Below, in pieces: positions 1-7,782 of a DNA stretch of 16,457 bases. The notes below the pieces were generated by a model, which searched no databases, was not told the origin of the DNA, and saw nothing but the letters and a program-made list of their open reading frames with translations. The DNA is from DMER64 sp964542305 (lineage in GTDB: Bacteria; Bacteroidota; Bacteroidia; Bacteroidales; UBA932): NCBI GenBank assembly GCA_964542305.1, contig CAZITX010000028.1:1-16457 (forward strand), read 5' to 3'. How positions within the stretch are numbered: position 1 is the stretch's first letter; every line of letters starts with the position of its first letter. Both the position numbers and the translations under genes were made by a program.

Positions 1-262
1 CGATTTTGCTGTACCACCATTCCCATTTTCACTGTATTTTTGGTTCCTGGTAACAAATGCGTCTCTTTCTTCCGTCAACCTGGCAAGGGCCTTTGCCAGG
101 CAGCAGGGACTCAATCTCTCCGTTGGAGCGACCAAAGTCTTGTTGCACAATGCTGCAATGGTGGATCGAATTTTTGCAATGTCCGGAACGCGTCCGAACT
201 TGCGTTTAAATAACACTGATTTCAAAGAACTCTTATTTTACGGCGTTCGCGCCGTGGGGTAA
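1..262. other. Unassigned stretch at the window edge, open on both strands
   Basis: I cannot assign this stretch. The plus frame starting at base 2 is open from the window edge to a TAA at 260-262 and would encode the last 86 residues of a protein ending in LLFYGVRAVG. The minus frame is also open from about 237 to the edge, with a possible GTG start at 216, and would encode a basic, helix-like N-terminus (KRKFGRVPDIAKIRST...). The minus frame has more purine-first codons and fewer aromatic residues, so it looks slightly more like a real gene, but it has no ATG and no clear ribosome binding site. I recognise neither translation. Either could be the end of a mobile element or a decayed gene next to the GH43 remnant. 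Sequence further left would decide. Confidence 0.3.
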
Positions 263-276
263 CCTTTAATTTTTTA
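240..276 (+). terminator. Possible intrinsic terminator with UUCG loop
   Basis: Bases 240-255 form a perfect 6-bp stem (ACGGCG / CGCCGT) around a TTCG loop. A T-rich tract follows (TTTAATTTTTT, 265-275), but GGGGTAACC separates stem and tract, which is further than usual. The stem overlaps the stop of the plus-strand open frame at 260-262. It could end a gene entering from the left, or be a structured end of a mobile element. Confidence 0.35.
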
Positions 277-321
277 ACGAACTATTGTTTTACCATTCGT
301 TATAATAACAAGGAATGTCAT

Positions 322-774
322 ATGTACTATTCCTATCCGGACAAGGATTTTACGAAATTGGAAACCCTTCCAAAACGCATTACTGAAATAGAGGGATTGG
401 ACGGGGATATTACAAAAGTAGGGGATCAATATCATCTGTTTTATGTGAACAATGCTCAAATATTGCATTCCGTTTCTGATAAAATCAATGGAGGGTTCAA
501 AACGGAGGGAAAACGAATAGATCCCGAGCGTGTTAGCACCGAAGCACCAAATGTCTTTAAGCGATTGGGTACAGATACTTATGTGTTAATGTACGATGTA
601 TACGGCGCCCGTCCAAATAACATGGGATTTAGCGAAACTACGGATTTTCAAACATATAAAGATATAGGTCATTTTAACGAAGGGGTAATGAAAACCACAA
701 ATTTTAAGGGGCCTAAACATGGTGCTGTAACCTATTTAACTATGGATGAACTAAAAGCTATAGCCAAACACTGA
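322..774 (+). pseudogene. C-terminal fragment of a glycoside hydrolase family 43 (five-bladed propeller) enzyme
   Basis: The 150-residue translation resembles the second half of family 43 glycosidases, secreted enzymes that trim arabinose or xylose side chains. Visible family landmarks are MYYSYPDKDF (a blade with the DF of a Trp/Tyr-Thr-x-DF motif), GDITKVGDQYHLFYV (the region of the middle, pKa-setting Asp), STEAPNVFK (the region of the general-acid Glu), and a tail of the PKHGAVTYLT type. The first blade with the general-base Asp is absent, and a full enzyme would be about 300 or more residues. The same frame continues upstream without a stop to about 220, and residues like YNNKECH before the ATG also fit the family, so the break probably lies near 262-285. 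AAGGA at 310-314 could serve the ATG at 322. No signal peptide is present. The base composition is more AT-rich than in the neighbours. I read it as a non-functional remnant. Confidence 0.7.
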
Positions 775-900
775 AAATTTATTGTATGCTTACGTTTATT
801 CGGATGCTTATTAAAGTACAAAGGTAGCCTGTGAGATCTCTGATGTAGAAAATTATTATTCAATGGGATGACTGTTAGCCATCAAGGCTAGCTGCACAGA
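775..900. other. Intergenic region between convergent GH43 remnant and S9 peptidase genes
   Basis: This is a non-coding gap between the two converging genes. It holds a small hairpin at 876-890 (TAGCC, loop ATCAA, GGCTA) just past the S9 stop; no T-run follows it on the minus strand, so it is at best a weak or Rho-assisted terminator. The minus strand also has a TACCTTTG box (819-826), a Bacteroidota -7-like sequence, without a fitting -33 element and pointing into the GH43 remnant. Confidence 0.35.
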
Positions 901-3741
901 TCAATCTTCCGTCAGCTCATACCCCCAGTCAATACCTTTTAGTGTGGCCGGAACCCCGTCTTTCATCCAGACAGGCATGGGGGCGCCTTTCAGGTAATGG
1001 TTGAAAAACTGTTCCAGGCGGATGCTCAGGTCTTTGGCGTTGGCTCTTCTGCTCAGGTTATGGACTTCGTCGTTGTACTGGAGCAGCCAGGATGGTTTCC
1101 CCAATCGGCGTAATGCCGTGAAGAATTCTATGCCCTGGTACCAGGGAACCGCATCGTCCTTGTCGTTGTGCATGATGAGCACCGGGGTTTCCACCTTATG
1201 GGCAAAGAAAAGGGGAGAGTTTTCAATGTACAGGTCCAGACCGTCCCACAACGTTTTTCCAACTCGGCTTTGGGTGTCTTCATACTGGAATTGGCGCACC
1301 ATTCCCGAACCCCACCGGATCCCGCCGTAAGCACTGGTCATGTTGGCTACCGGGGCTCCGGCTCCCGCTGCTTTCCATTTGAACAACTCGGGTTGTGTGA
1401 CCATGAAAGCCACCTGGTAACCGCCCCAGCTTTGTCCCTGTATGCCAATATTTTCCGCATCAACCCATCTGTTTTCCTCAATAAGCTTTTCCACTCCGGG
1501 AACGATGCAGTCCAGGGCGCTTTGTCCGGGATGGCCTTCCCGGTATATGATATCGGGTACAAAGACCAGGTATTCATTGCTTACAAAGAAGGGTATGTTG
1601 ATCGTGGACCGGCTGGGGGCGGGTGATTTGTACGTATACAGCGTATGTGAATTTCTTTCGTAGAAGTAAACCAGCATGGGATATTTCTTGGAAGGATCAA
1701 AGTTTTCCGGTTTGTACAGGATTCCTTCCAGGTCCTGACCAAGGGCAGACTTCCAACGGATCAGTTCGGCAGTACCCCATTTATAAAGCTTTTGCTGGGG
1801 ATTGATGTCGGTAATCTTTTCCTGTGTTTTGAAATTGTCTTTGGTGATCCAGACATCGGGAGAGTTTTCAAAATTATGCTTGATGTAGCAGATGACACCG
1901 CTTTCTTTTGACCGGTTGAGGTCGTTGAAGGTCACGGGCTCTTTGATCCTCGCCTTCATGGCATCATTTTTCCCGGACTTCCTCCGGGCGGTCTTCGTGG
2001 AATAAACCCCGTTTTCTTTTGTCTTCTCATCAAATGCCGAGAAATACACAGTCGAACCGGGTTTGATGGTCTCTTTCTCCAGCCTCCTAACGCCCGGAGG
2101 ATATACGACATAATCCGGCCTGGCTATCCGGAAGGTGATTTCTTCACGGCGTCCCAATCCGTCTGTCAAAGCCACCGGGGGTGTCTGCCCGGAAGGATCT
2201 ATCTGCCACACGTCATACCTGTCGTTGATGTAAACCGCCTTGTCTCCTTCTGCCCAGGCGCTGTACCCGTAAGAACGGGGCATAGAGGGGGTGTCGTGGA
2301 GTTCGTTGGCAAAAGAAACGGGCATGTCCGGGGTGATGCATACGATTTCCTTGTTGGCCCGGTTATAGGAATACCAGAGGGAATCCAGGTTGTTGTACCA
2401 AACCAGGTATTTGCCTTCGGGTGAAGCGCCTACGTTGGAGATGTAATGATCCTTAAGCACCAGTTCGGAAGTACCGTCGTTAACGTTAATGATATACAGA
2501 TCCGCCCTGGGATCCGCACTCCACATGGATTCCAGTTGATAATTGTAATCACTGACCGAGTAACCCCAGTCGGCATCATGTTCGCATGGGACATGCACTT
2601 GCGGGTATTCTTCTTGGGCCAGTTGTCTGATCTCCGGCTCTTTTCCCAGATCTGCCACGCACAGGCAGGACCGTTCCAGTTCCCGTTTCAGGTTGATCAG
2701 CTGTTGGGGCTGAACGTAATTGTCTTTGTAATGCCAGATGTCCAGCCTGGCTATATCTGCCTCTAAAAGCGTGGTGTCTTTTACCGGACGTACGGGGGCA
2801 ATGCCAAAGAAAATCCGGTGGCCGGATTTGCTGAAGACCGGTTCCCTGTTGTCACTGATCTGCCAGCCGTCTTTCAGGTTTTCATTTTCTATAAGCACTT
2901 CCGCCCTGGGCAACCCTTCTGTGTAAAAAAAGATACTTGCCGAGTCGTTGCCGGTCTTTGTGGAATCCGGTTTGACCAGGAACGCCATGTGCCTGTTGTC
3001 CTGACTGATGACGGGTAATTTTACGGTTTGCTTTGGACCGGAAGTATAAAGGGTTCTGAGTTCCTTGTCTTTTGGGGTGTACATAAACAGACCTGCCTCA
3101 AGCAATGAATCCTTTGAACCGGGCCTTCTTACCAGGAAGAGAGAATCCCCGCCCAAGCTGAACTCATAATCGGTTACGGCTTTTAATGTATCAATCATTC
3201 CCGATGTAAGGTCGTAGACCATCAGGTCACTTCCCGCTTTCTTGTCTTTTTTGGCAGGCTCCTTGCCTTTGGTCGTATCTGCCGGCATTTTGGTCTGGTA
3301 GGCTATGTATTTGTTCCCGTATAACCCTTTCTTGAAAGATTCCAGGAAAGGGTATTTGACTAATTCCCCGGTAAGACAATTGTAAATGCCGAGTGTATCT
3401 TTGGGCATCTGGTCCGGTTTGAGTTTTTTGCGTTGTGCATCCTTCGTCTCGGCAAAAAAAGGCTTTATGGATGCGATAAGGTATTTTCCATCGGGTGTCA
3501 ATACGGGTCGTTCAACCCGTTGAACGGACTTTTTTTCCAGGGTTTTGGAATTCAGTACTTCAATGTAAGCGTCTCCTTCCTGTTCCCTGACCGTGTATGT
3601 TATGAATGTTCCGTCATCGCTCATGGATATGGAGCCGACGCTTTTCCAGGAGTCGTAAACACTGTGATCCAGTGGCTTTTTCTGCGAAAATGCAGTCGTA
3701 GCAATAAGAAGCAGCGATAATGTAACCGTAATTTTTTTCAT
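901..3741 (-). CDS. Secreted S9 family (prolyl oligopeptidase/DPP-like) serine peptidase
   Basis: A large exported serine peptidase of 946 residues. Residues 1-20 (MKKITVTLSLLLIATTAFSQ) are a Sec signal peptide, so it should act in the periplasm. The middle is a repeat-rich beta-propeller-like region with blade-type motifs such as SDDGTFITYT and SPEGKYLVWY, interrupted near residues 152-170 by a lysine-rich linker. The C-terminal alpha/beta-hydrolase domain carries the triad: Ser771 in GQSWGG, Asp862 in HNDKDDAVPW and His894 in DEVHNLS. Family S9 enzymes cleave short peptides, commonly after proline or from the N-terminus; the exact specificity cannot be read here. At 946 residues it is longer than typical DPP/acylaminoacyl peptidases (about 650-750), the extra length lying in the propeller part. 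Its ATG overlaps the TGA of the MATE gene upstream (ATGA), so the two are translationally coupled and probably co-transcribed. Confidence 0.92.
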   Translation of the reverse strand: MKKITVTLSLLLIATTAFSQKKPLDHSVYDSWKSVGSISMSDDGTFITYTVREQEGDAYIEVLNSKTLEKKSVQRVERPVLTPDGKYLIASIKPFFAETKDAQRKKLKPDQMPKDTLGIYNCLTGELVKYPFLESFKKGLYGNKYIAYQTKMPADTTKGKEPAKKDKKAGSDLMVYDLTSGMIDTLKAVTDYEFSLGGDSLFLVRRPGSKDSLLEAGLFMYTPKDKELRTLYTSGPKQTVKLPVISQDNRHMAFLVKPDSTKTGNDSASIFFYTEGLPRAEVLIENENLKDGWQISDNREPVFSKSGHRIFFGIAPVRPVKDTTLLEADIARLDIWHYKDNYVQPQQLINLKRELERSCLCVADLGKEPEIRQLAQEEYPQVHVPCEHDADWGYSVSDYNYQLESMWSADPRADLYIINVNDGTSELVLKDHYISNVGASPEGKYLVWYNNLDSLWYSYNRANKEIVCITPDMPVSFANELHDTPSMPRSYGYSAWAEGDKAVYINDRYDVWQIDPSGQTPPVALTDGLGRREEITFRIARPDYVVYPPGVRRLEKETIKPGSTVYFSAFDEKTKENGVYSTKTARRKSGKNDAMKARIKEPVTFNDLNRSKESGVICYIKHNFENSPDVWITKDNFKTQEKITDINPQQKLYKWGTAELIRWKSALGQDLEGILYKPENFDPSKKYPMLVYFYERNSHTLYTYKSPAPSRSTINIPFFVSNEYLVFVPDIIYREGHPGQSALDCIVPGVEKLIEENRWVDAENIGIQGQSWGGYQVAFMVTQPELFKWKAAGAGAPVANMTSAYGGIRWGSGMVRQFQYEDTQSRVGKTLWDGLDLYIENSPLFFAHKVETPVLIMHNDKDDAVPWYQGIEFFTALRRLGKPSWLLQYNDEVHNLSRRANAKDLSIRLEQFFNHYLKGAPMPVWMKDGVPATLKGIDWGYELTED

Positions 3742-5105
3742 TTTTTTAGATTTTTAACGTGTGACTCCCGAACCCTTCGTACCGTTTTGCACAGGAAGTT
3801 GTATGAGGTGATGCCTACAGTAACGTTGGCAATACAACCTGCCCACATAACACCCTGAAGGCCAAGTAATTCCGAACCCAGCCAGGCAAGCGGCACAAAG
3901 ATGCCCAATGTCCTAATGGCAATGAATATGGTTGAGGGATACGGTTTGTTCAGCCCGTTGTAAGCCGCCGTGCTGAGCATGACCAATCCCTGGAAACCGT
4001 AACTGGCGCCGATTATGTAAAAATACTGGCGTGCAATGTCGATTACCTGTGCGTCCTTTGTGAAAACCGAGGCGATGAACTGCCCGAAGAACAGCAGCAG
4101 CAAAAGAACCAAACCTCCCCACAAGAGCGAAAAACGGGAGGCGTACCGCAACGATTGGAAGATCCGTGGAAAAGCATTGCGGCTGATGTTCTGCCCAATG
4201 AAAATGATCATTACCGAACCTAAAGCCGAGATGACCATCAGGGCAAACATTTCCACCCGGGATGCCACTCCGAACGCAGCCACCGCCTCGGCTCCGAAGG
4301 ACGAAACGATTTTGGTGATAACGGCCAGGGATAAGGGGGTTATCAGTAATCCCAGCGTGGCAGGACCGGCTATATAGAAAACTTTTCTCCAGACCTCAAA
4401 GATCTTTTTAACGGATTCCAGGTGAATGGTAATGATCTTTTCCCGTTTGATCAGAATAATGAGAATGATCACCATACTGACGCTCCGTGCAATGACCGTG
4501 GCAAGAGCGGCACCGCGAATGCCGAGTTCCGGGAATGGTCCGTAGCCGAATATCAGCAAGGGATCCAATATGGTGTTGATCACCGCGGAAGCCACCATGA
4601 TCATCCCGGGAGTGAATGTGTCCCCGGTTGCCCTGACGATGTTGTTTCCCACCATAGGCAAGACCACAAAGGGTACCCCCAGGTACCATACCGACATATA
4701 ATCATAGATATAGTCCAGAACATCGCCTCCGGCTCCAAGCATTGCAAAAAGGGGCCTAATGGTAGAAATCCCGGCAGCAACAAACAGCAAGACAAGCAAC
4801 AAGCCCAACAAAAGGGCGCTGCTGGCCATTGTTTTCATTCTTTTCCTGTCTGCCGTGATGACGTTCCTTGAGATTAAAGAACTGGTTCCTATTCCTACAC
4901 CTTGCGCAATGCCGTTCAAGAACATGATCACCGGAAATGTAAATCCTATGGCGGCCAATGGCTCTACACCCAGTTTTCCCAGGAAATAAGTATCCACCAG
5001 GTTGAATATTACCATCCCCATCATACCGAAAAGCATTGGCCATGTAAGGGAAAACAATTGTCCGGCTACATTTCCTTCGGTAAGGTTACGGTTAAGATGT
5101 TCCAT
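3738..5105 (-). CDS. MATE family multidrug/cation exporter
   Basis: A 455-residue inner-membrane protein with about 12 hydrophobic helices in two similar halves, the layout and usual length of MATE transporters (about 450). Family-like stretches are LTWPMLFGMMGMVIFNLVDT in helix 1, the QGVGIGTSSLISR segment, and the RATGDTFTPGMIM region after helix 4, with its counterpart AAYNGLNKPYPSTIF in the second half. MATE proteins export cationic drugs or metabolites using a sodium or proton gradient; substrate and coupling ion cannot be told. The start ATG (minus strand, 5105) follows a short divergent region shared with the thioferritin gene. The stop overlaps the S9 peptidase start by 4 bp. Whether export and peptidolysis are functionally linked is unknown. 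Confidence 0.93.
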   Translation of the reverse strand: MEHLNRNLTEGNVAGQLFSLTWPMLFGMMGMVIFNLVDTYFLGKLGVEPLAAIGFTFPVIMFLNGIAQGVGIGTSSLISRNVITADRKRMKTMASSALLLGLLLVLLFVAAGISTIRPLFAMLGAGGDVLDYIYDYMSVWYLGVPFVVLPMVGNNIVRATGDTFTPGMIMVASAVINTILDPLLIFGYGPFPELGIRGAALATVIARSVSMVIILIILIKREKIITIHLESVKKIFEVWRKVFYIAGPATLGLLITPLSLAVITKIVSSFGAEAVAAFGVASRVEMFALMVISALGSVMIIFIGQNISRNAFPRIFQSLRYASRFSLLWGGLVLLLLLFFGQFIASVFTKDAQVIDIARQYFYIIGASYGFQGLVMLSTAAYNGLNKPYPSTIFIAIRTLGIFVPLAWLGSELLGLQGVMWAGCIANVTVGITSYNFLCKTVRRVRESHVKNLKK

Positions 5106-5174
5106 GGATAGTCGTCAAAATTTGAAGCTGCTAGTTACTCAAAATCCGTGAATGGACAAAACAAAAATTTTTCG

Positions 5175-5182
5175 TATATTGC
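5175..5182 (+). promoter_or_regulatory. Candidate -7 element for the thioferritin gene
   Basis: TATATTGC at 5175-5182 in the context CGTATATTGCAT is one base short of the Bacteroidota TAnnTTTG box and lies about 35 bp before the ATG. No clean TTTG -33 element is seen at the usual 19-21 bp distance; the upstream stretch is A/T-rich. This is the best candidate in the 111-bp divergent gap (5106-5216). I saw no convincing box for the opposing MATE gene. Confidence 0.4.
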
Positions 5183-5216
5183 ATAAATTCTAAACTATAA
5201 CAAAAAAGTAAAATTT

Positions 5217-5729
5217 ATGGGAAAAGAAGCAATTAAAGTGTCAGCCGTAGATGTTGACAAACTTATTGAAATGTTGAATGCCGCCCTTTCTGAAGAATGG
5301 CTGGCTTATTACCAATACTGGATCGGGGCCAGGCTTATGGAAGGTCCCATGAGAAGCGAAGTGGAGCCCGAATTGCTTGTACATGCCGATGAAGAACTGG
5401 GACACGCTGTTTTGGTTGTGGACCGGATCATACAATTAGGGGGTACTCCCGTGATCGATCCGAAGGACTGGACAAAACTGGCCCGCTGTGCTTACGAAGC
5501 ACCTTCCGATCCCTATATTGAGAAGATCCTTGAACAAAACCTGGAAGGAGAAAGATGTGCCATCAAAAGGTACCAGGAAATTGCCGATTTCACGGCCGGA
5601 AAAGACCACGCCACGCACCAGATGGCCGTTCAGATCCTGAACGATGAGCTGGAACACGAGGATGATATTGAATCCTGGATGACAGACCTGGAACGCATGA
5701 AAGAAGAGTGGCGCAAGATCAGGCTCTAG
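5217..5729 (+). CDS. dpsL: Dps-like ferritin (thioferritin, DPSL type)
   Basis: A 170-residue four-helix-bundle ferritin-like protein. Likely di-iron ligands are Glu27 (ALSEEWLAYY), Glu60 with His63 (ADEELGHA, an ExxH), Glu110 or Glu112 (LEGERC), and Glu144 with His147 (NDELEHEDD, a second ExxH). Two cysteines, Cys91 and Cys114, flank the third helix at a spacing like that of the paired cysteines that define DPS-like thioferritins known from Sulfolobus and Bacteroides fragilis. Such proteins form 12-subunit cages that store iron and remove hydrogen peroxide. No signal peptide: cytoplasmic. It stands alone, divergent from MATE, followed by a good terminator, so it is probably monocistronic. 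In Bacteroides relatives this type is induced by oxygen or peroxide through OxyR; I did not find a convincing operator here. A generic bacterioferritin is the alternative, but the bacterioferritin haem-binding Met is not evident. Confidence 0.88.
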   Translation: MGKEAIKVSAVDVDKLIEMLNAALSEEWLAYYQYWIGARLMEGPMRSEVEPELLVHADEELGHAVLVVDRIIQLGGTPVIDPKDWTKLARCAYEAPSDPYIEKILEQNLEGERCAIKRYQEIADFTAGKDHATHQMAVQILNDELEHEDDIESWMTDLERMKEEWRKIRL

Positions 5730-5751
5730 AAGGGTATTCTCTTTAAACCGA

Positions 5752-5790
5752 AAAAGGGCAGGGGCATTCCGGATGCATCTGCCTTTTTTG
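5752..5790 (+). terminator. Intrinsic terminator after the thioferritin gene
   Basis: A-tract then GGGCAG (5757-5762) pairs with CTGCC plus T-tract (5780-5790). An inner stem GCAT/ATGC (5765-5768 with 5774-5777) closes the loop. A run of six T follows directly. It lies 23 bp past the stop codon and fits a classic Rho-independent terminator. Confidence 0.85.
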
Positions 5791-5870
5791 TTCGGGGATG
5801 GATTTATTCCCTTCAGTCACCCTTTCCGACGGCTCGGCAAGATTCTTTTTTCTGCCGGAATTCATTTTTC

Positions 5871-5878
5871 TTCTTTTG
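5871..5878 (+). promoter_or_regulatory. Weak candidate -7 element for the exported-protein/LytS/LytTR cassette
   Basis: TTCTTTTG at 5871-5878 is one mismatch from TAnnTTTG and lies 21 bp before the chosen ATG at 5900, between the preceding terminator and the gene. The region upstream is T-rich (5845-5851, 5864-5869), but no clear TTTG -33 element is present. It is offered mainly because a promoter is expected here. Confidence 0.3.
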
Positions 5879-5899
5879 TACGTCATAAAAAAAAGAAAA

Positions 5900-6721
5900 A
5901 TGAAAAAAACAATTTTACCGATTATTGCCCTGATGGGCATTTGCTTGTCCGGGAATGCGCAAAATCTTACTTTCCCGGACATCCCCCGTCAACTTCCCCG
6001 GGATCTGACCCTTGATCCGGGTGTTGTACGTTCCTATGAAATGATCACGGAATACCAGGATTACGATCTGAAAGGCAATTTTCAAAGAAAAACCAGGATC
6101 ACAGCGGATTATACCAGCGGTTTGGAAAACGGGACGACTGTCCGCTGGAACAATGTATTTATGGCGCAGACTTATGAAGAATATGCGGACTTTTCAAAGG
6201 GGACAAAACAAGAACTGATGGAAGGATTTTCATATGCTCCTGCCGGGAATATTGAAAGTGCCACTTTCTTCGACGGTATCCCGGGTGCCGATATCATGCA
6301 TAAAAACCTGGTCTGGGATATGGTTGGCCTGGAAGGTTTTGCCTATTGGTTTTGGGATGAACTGCACCTGAACACAGAGTACAAAGCGGGGAATTTGAAC
6401 GCTGCGGTGGACCTGGCCGGAGAAGGGACGTTCACCAATAAAGACATCCGGATCCAATGGATAGGAATTACCGTTATTAATGGTGAAATTTGTGCTATAA
6501 TTAAGTATTATACCATGAACAACCTTCTGAGTGTCAAAACCGGAGATATTTCCGTTACAGGCAGAAGTCATTACTGGGGAGAGGTTTACGTATCATTGCA
6601 GGATAAAGAGATTGAGTTCGCAACCCTTTTTGAGGATGTGATCACAGAGGTCATTATGCCCGGACAACCTGATTTTTCGGGCTATACGGTCAGGTATATC
6701 ACTTTAAACCGGAAATCATGA
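5900..6721 (+). CDS. Exported protein of unknown function, first gene of a LytS/LytTR cassette
   Basis: I do not recognise this 273-residue protein. I start it at 5900 because MKKTILPIIALMGICLSGNAQ is a textbook signal peptide (cleavage likely after GNA, no lipobox Cys) and an A-rich Bacteroidota-style leader precedes it. The in-frame ATG at 5798 would place 34 odd residues before the signal and lies right at the preceding terminator. The mature part is acidic to neutral and rich in aromatic and beta-prone residues (for example FAYWFWDEL near 150, SHYWGEVYVSL near 225), with no cysteine pair, repeat or catalytic motif I can name. It should be periplasmic or surface-associated. Its TGA overlaps the histidine kinase ATG (ATGA), so the proteins are probably made together. 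That makes a sensory-accessory role or a role as regulated product plausible, but this is inference from position only. Confidence 0.75.
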   Translation: MKKTILPIIALMGICLSGNAQNLTFPDIPRQLPRDLTLDPGVVRSYEMITEYQDYDLKGNFQRKTRITADYTSGLENGTTVRWNNVFMAQTYEEYADFSKGTKQELMEGFSYAPAGNIESATFFDGIPGADIMHKNLVWDMVGLEGFAYWFWDELHLNTEYKAGNLNAAVDLAGEGTFTNKDIRIQWIGITVINGEICAIIKYYTMNNLLSVKTGDISVTGRSHYWGEVYVSLQDKEIEFATLFEDVITEVIMPGQPDFSGYTVRYITLNRKS

Positions 6722-7782
6722 AATGGAATAATCAGAAGGAAAAAATTTTCTGGATTCTGTATCATGCCGGATTCGTTGTGTTTGCTGCAGGAACCGGCAT
6801 GTTGATGAAGTACCTTCAGACCGGGAACGCACTACATCCCACCTGGGTGGTTTCAGCTGCCGTCATCTATGTCATGTCCTCATGCATTGGATATCTGGCT
6901 GTATTTATGGTCAGAAAAGCTGAAAATTACGATCATAACAAACTCAAAAAAAGACTTCTTCCTTTACTCGTCCTGTTCTATGCCACTTCTTACCTGATTG
7001 CCAACCTGGCGATCACCCTGGGTGCGCTTGGGTGGTTCCTTTATGTTGGTAGGGATATAAAAGAATTTTTGCCCCATCTTTTTCAAAATGAGTTGAATTT
7101 CGGGAAAGGAAGTTTCTTTATATGGCTCATGGTATTCACCATCTTTTTCTTTTATTTTCTTTGGAGAAAATCGGTTACACGTGAACAGTCCCTGATGGAG
7201 GAATCTCTCAAATACAGATACAACACCCTCAAGGCACAGGTCAATCCCCATTTTCTTTTTAACAGCCTGAATACACTCTCTGAACTCATATACAAAGAAC
7301 CCTCCCGTGCAGACGGTTATTTACAGAAACTTGCCTCAGTATACCGATACATACTGGATAACGAAGAGAACAGCCTGGTACCTCTGGAAAACGAGCTGGC
7401 TTTTGTAGAAGATTATTTTAATATGCAGAAAGAAAGGGATACGGATAAAATTACATTAACCGTTGAACGGTATGACAAGGGATCATTTCTGGTCATTCCG
7501 GTTTCTATCCAGATGCTTTTGGAGAATGCACTAAAACATAACGCTGCAAGTAAAGAGTCTCCACTTGCAATAATAATTGCGGTAAAAGAAGGATCCGTAT
7601 CTGTGGTCAACAATGTCCAAAGAAAGCAGGTGATGGACCAATCTACGGAAACAGGCCTTAAGAATCTTTCGGAAAGGGTTCGTTTGATCACCGGAAGAGA
7701 GCTGGTAATAAGCGAAAAAAGCAATACCTTTAACGTGACTATCCCACTAATACCGGCCACAAATGAAAGTGCTGATCATTGA
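6718..7782 (+). CDS. LytS/YehU-type membrane sensor histidine kinase
   Basis: A 354-residue kinase of the LytS family (His_kinase plus HATPase domains). Four hydrophobic helices lie at about 10-30, 43-65, 83-108 and 132-149, with no large periplasmic domain, so it may sense a membrane signal or a partner protein. The phosphoacceptor is His178 in QVNPHFLFNSLNTL, the family hallmark. The ATP-binding part shows an N-box (IQMLLENALKHN, Asn270) and a glycine segment (TGLKNLSERVRLITG) near 312-326. Its ATG overlaps the stop of the exported-protein gene, and its last 20 bp overlap the response-regulator start, so the three genes form one unit. LytS kinases normally phosphorylate a LytTR regulator, which is what follows. 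Helices 3-4 are unusually long and aromatic, but still in family style. Confidence 0.93.
   Translation: MKWNNQKEKIFWILYHAGFVVFAAGTGMLMKYLQTGNALHPTWVVSAAVIYVMSSCIGYLAVFMVRKAENYDHNKLKKRLLPLLVLFYATSYLIANLAITLGALGWFLYVGRDIKEFLPHLFQNELNFGKGSFFIWLMVFTIFFFYFLWRKSVTREQSLMEESLKYRYNTLKAQVNPHFLFNSLNTLSELIYKEPSRADGYLQKLASVYRYILDNEENSLVPLENELAFVEDYFNMQKERDTDKITLTVERYDKGSFLVIPVSIQMLLENALKHNAASKESPLAIIIAVKEGSVSVVNNVQRKQVMDQSTETGLKNLSERVRLITGRELVISEKSNTFNVTIPLIPATNESADH

Noticed and set aside
819..826. TACCTTTG box on the minus strand between the GH43 remnant and the S9 gene
   Set aside because: It has no -33 element at the usual distance and points only into antisense of the GH43 remnant, so it is probably chance or a relic.
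876..890. Hairpin after the S9 gene as an intrinsic terminator
   Set aside because: The stem is only 5 bp and no T-run follows on the minus strand; kept only as part of the intergenic description.
4422..4871. Plus-strand open frame (about 149 codons) opposite the MATE gene
   Set aside because: Its His/Asn/Gln-rich translation is a typical antisense artefact of membrane-protein coding sequence.
5798..5899. N-terminal extension of the exported protein from the ATG at 5798
   Set aside because: It would put 34 non-signal residues before a perfect signal peptide and start just after a terminator; the ATG at 5900 fits better.
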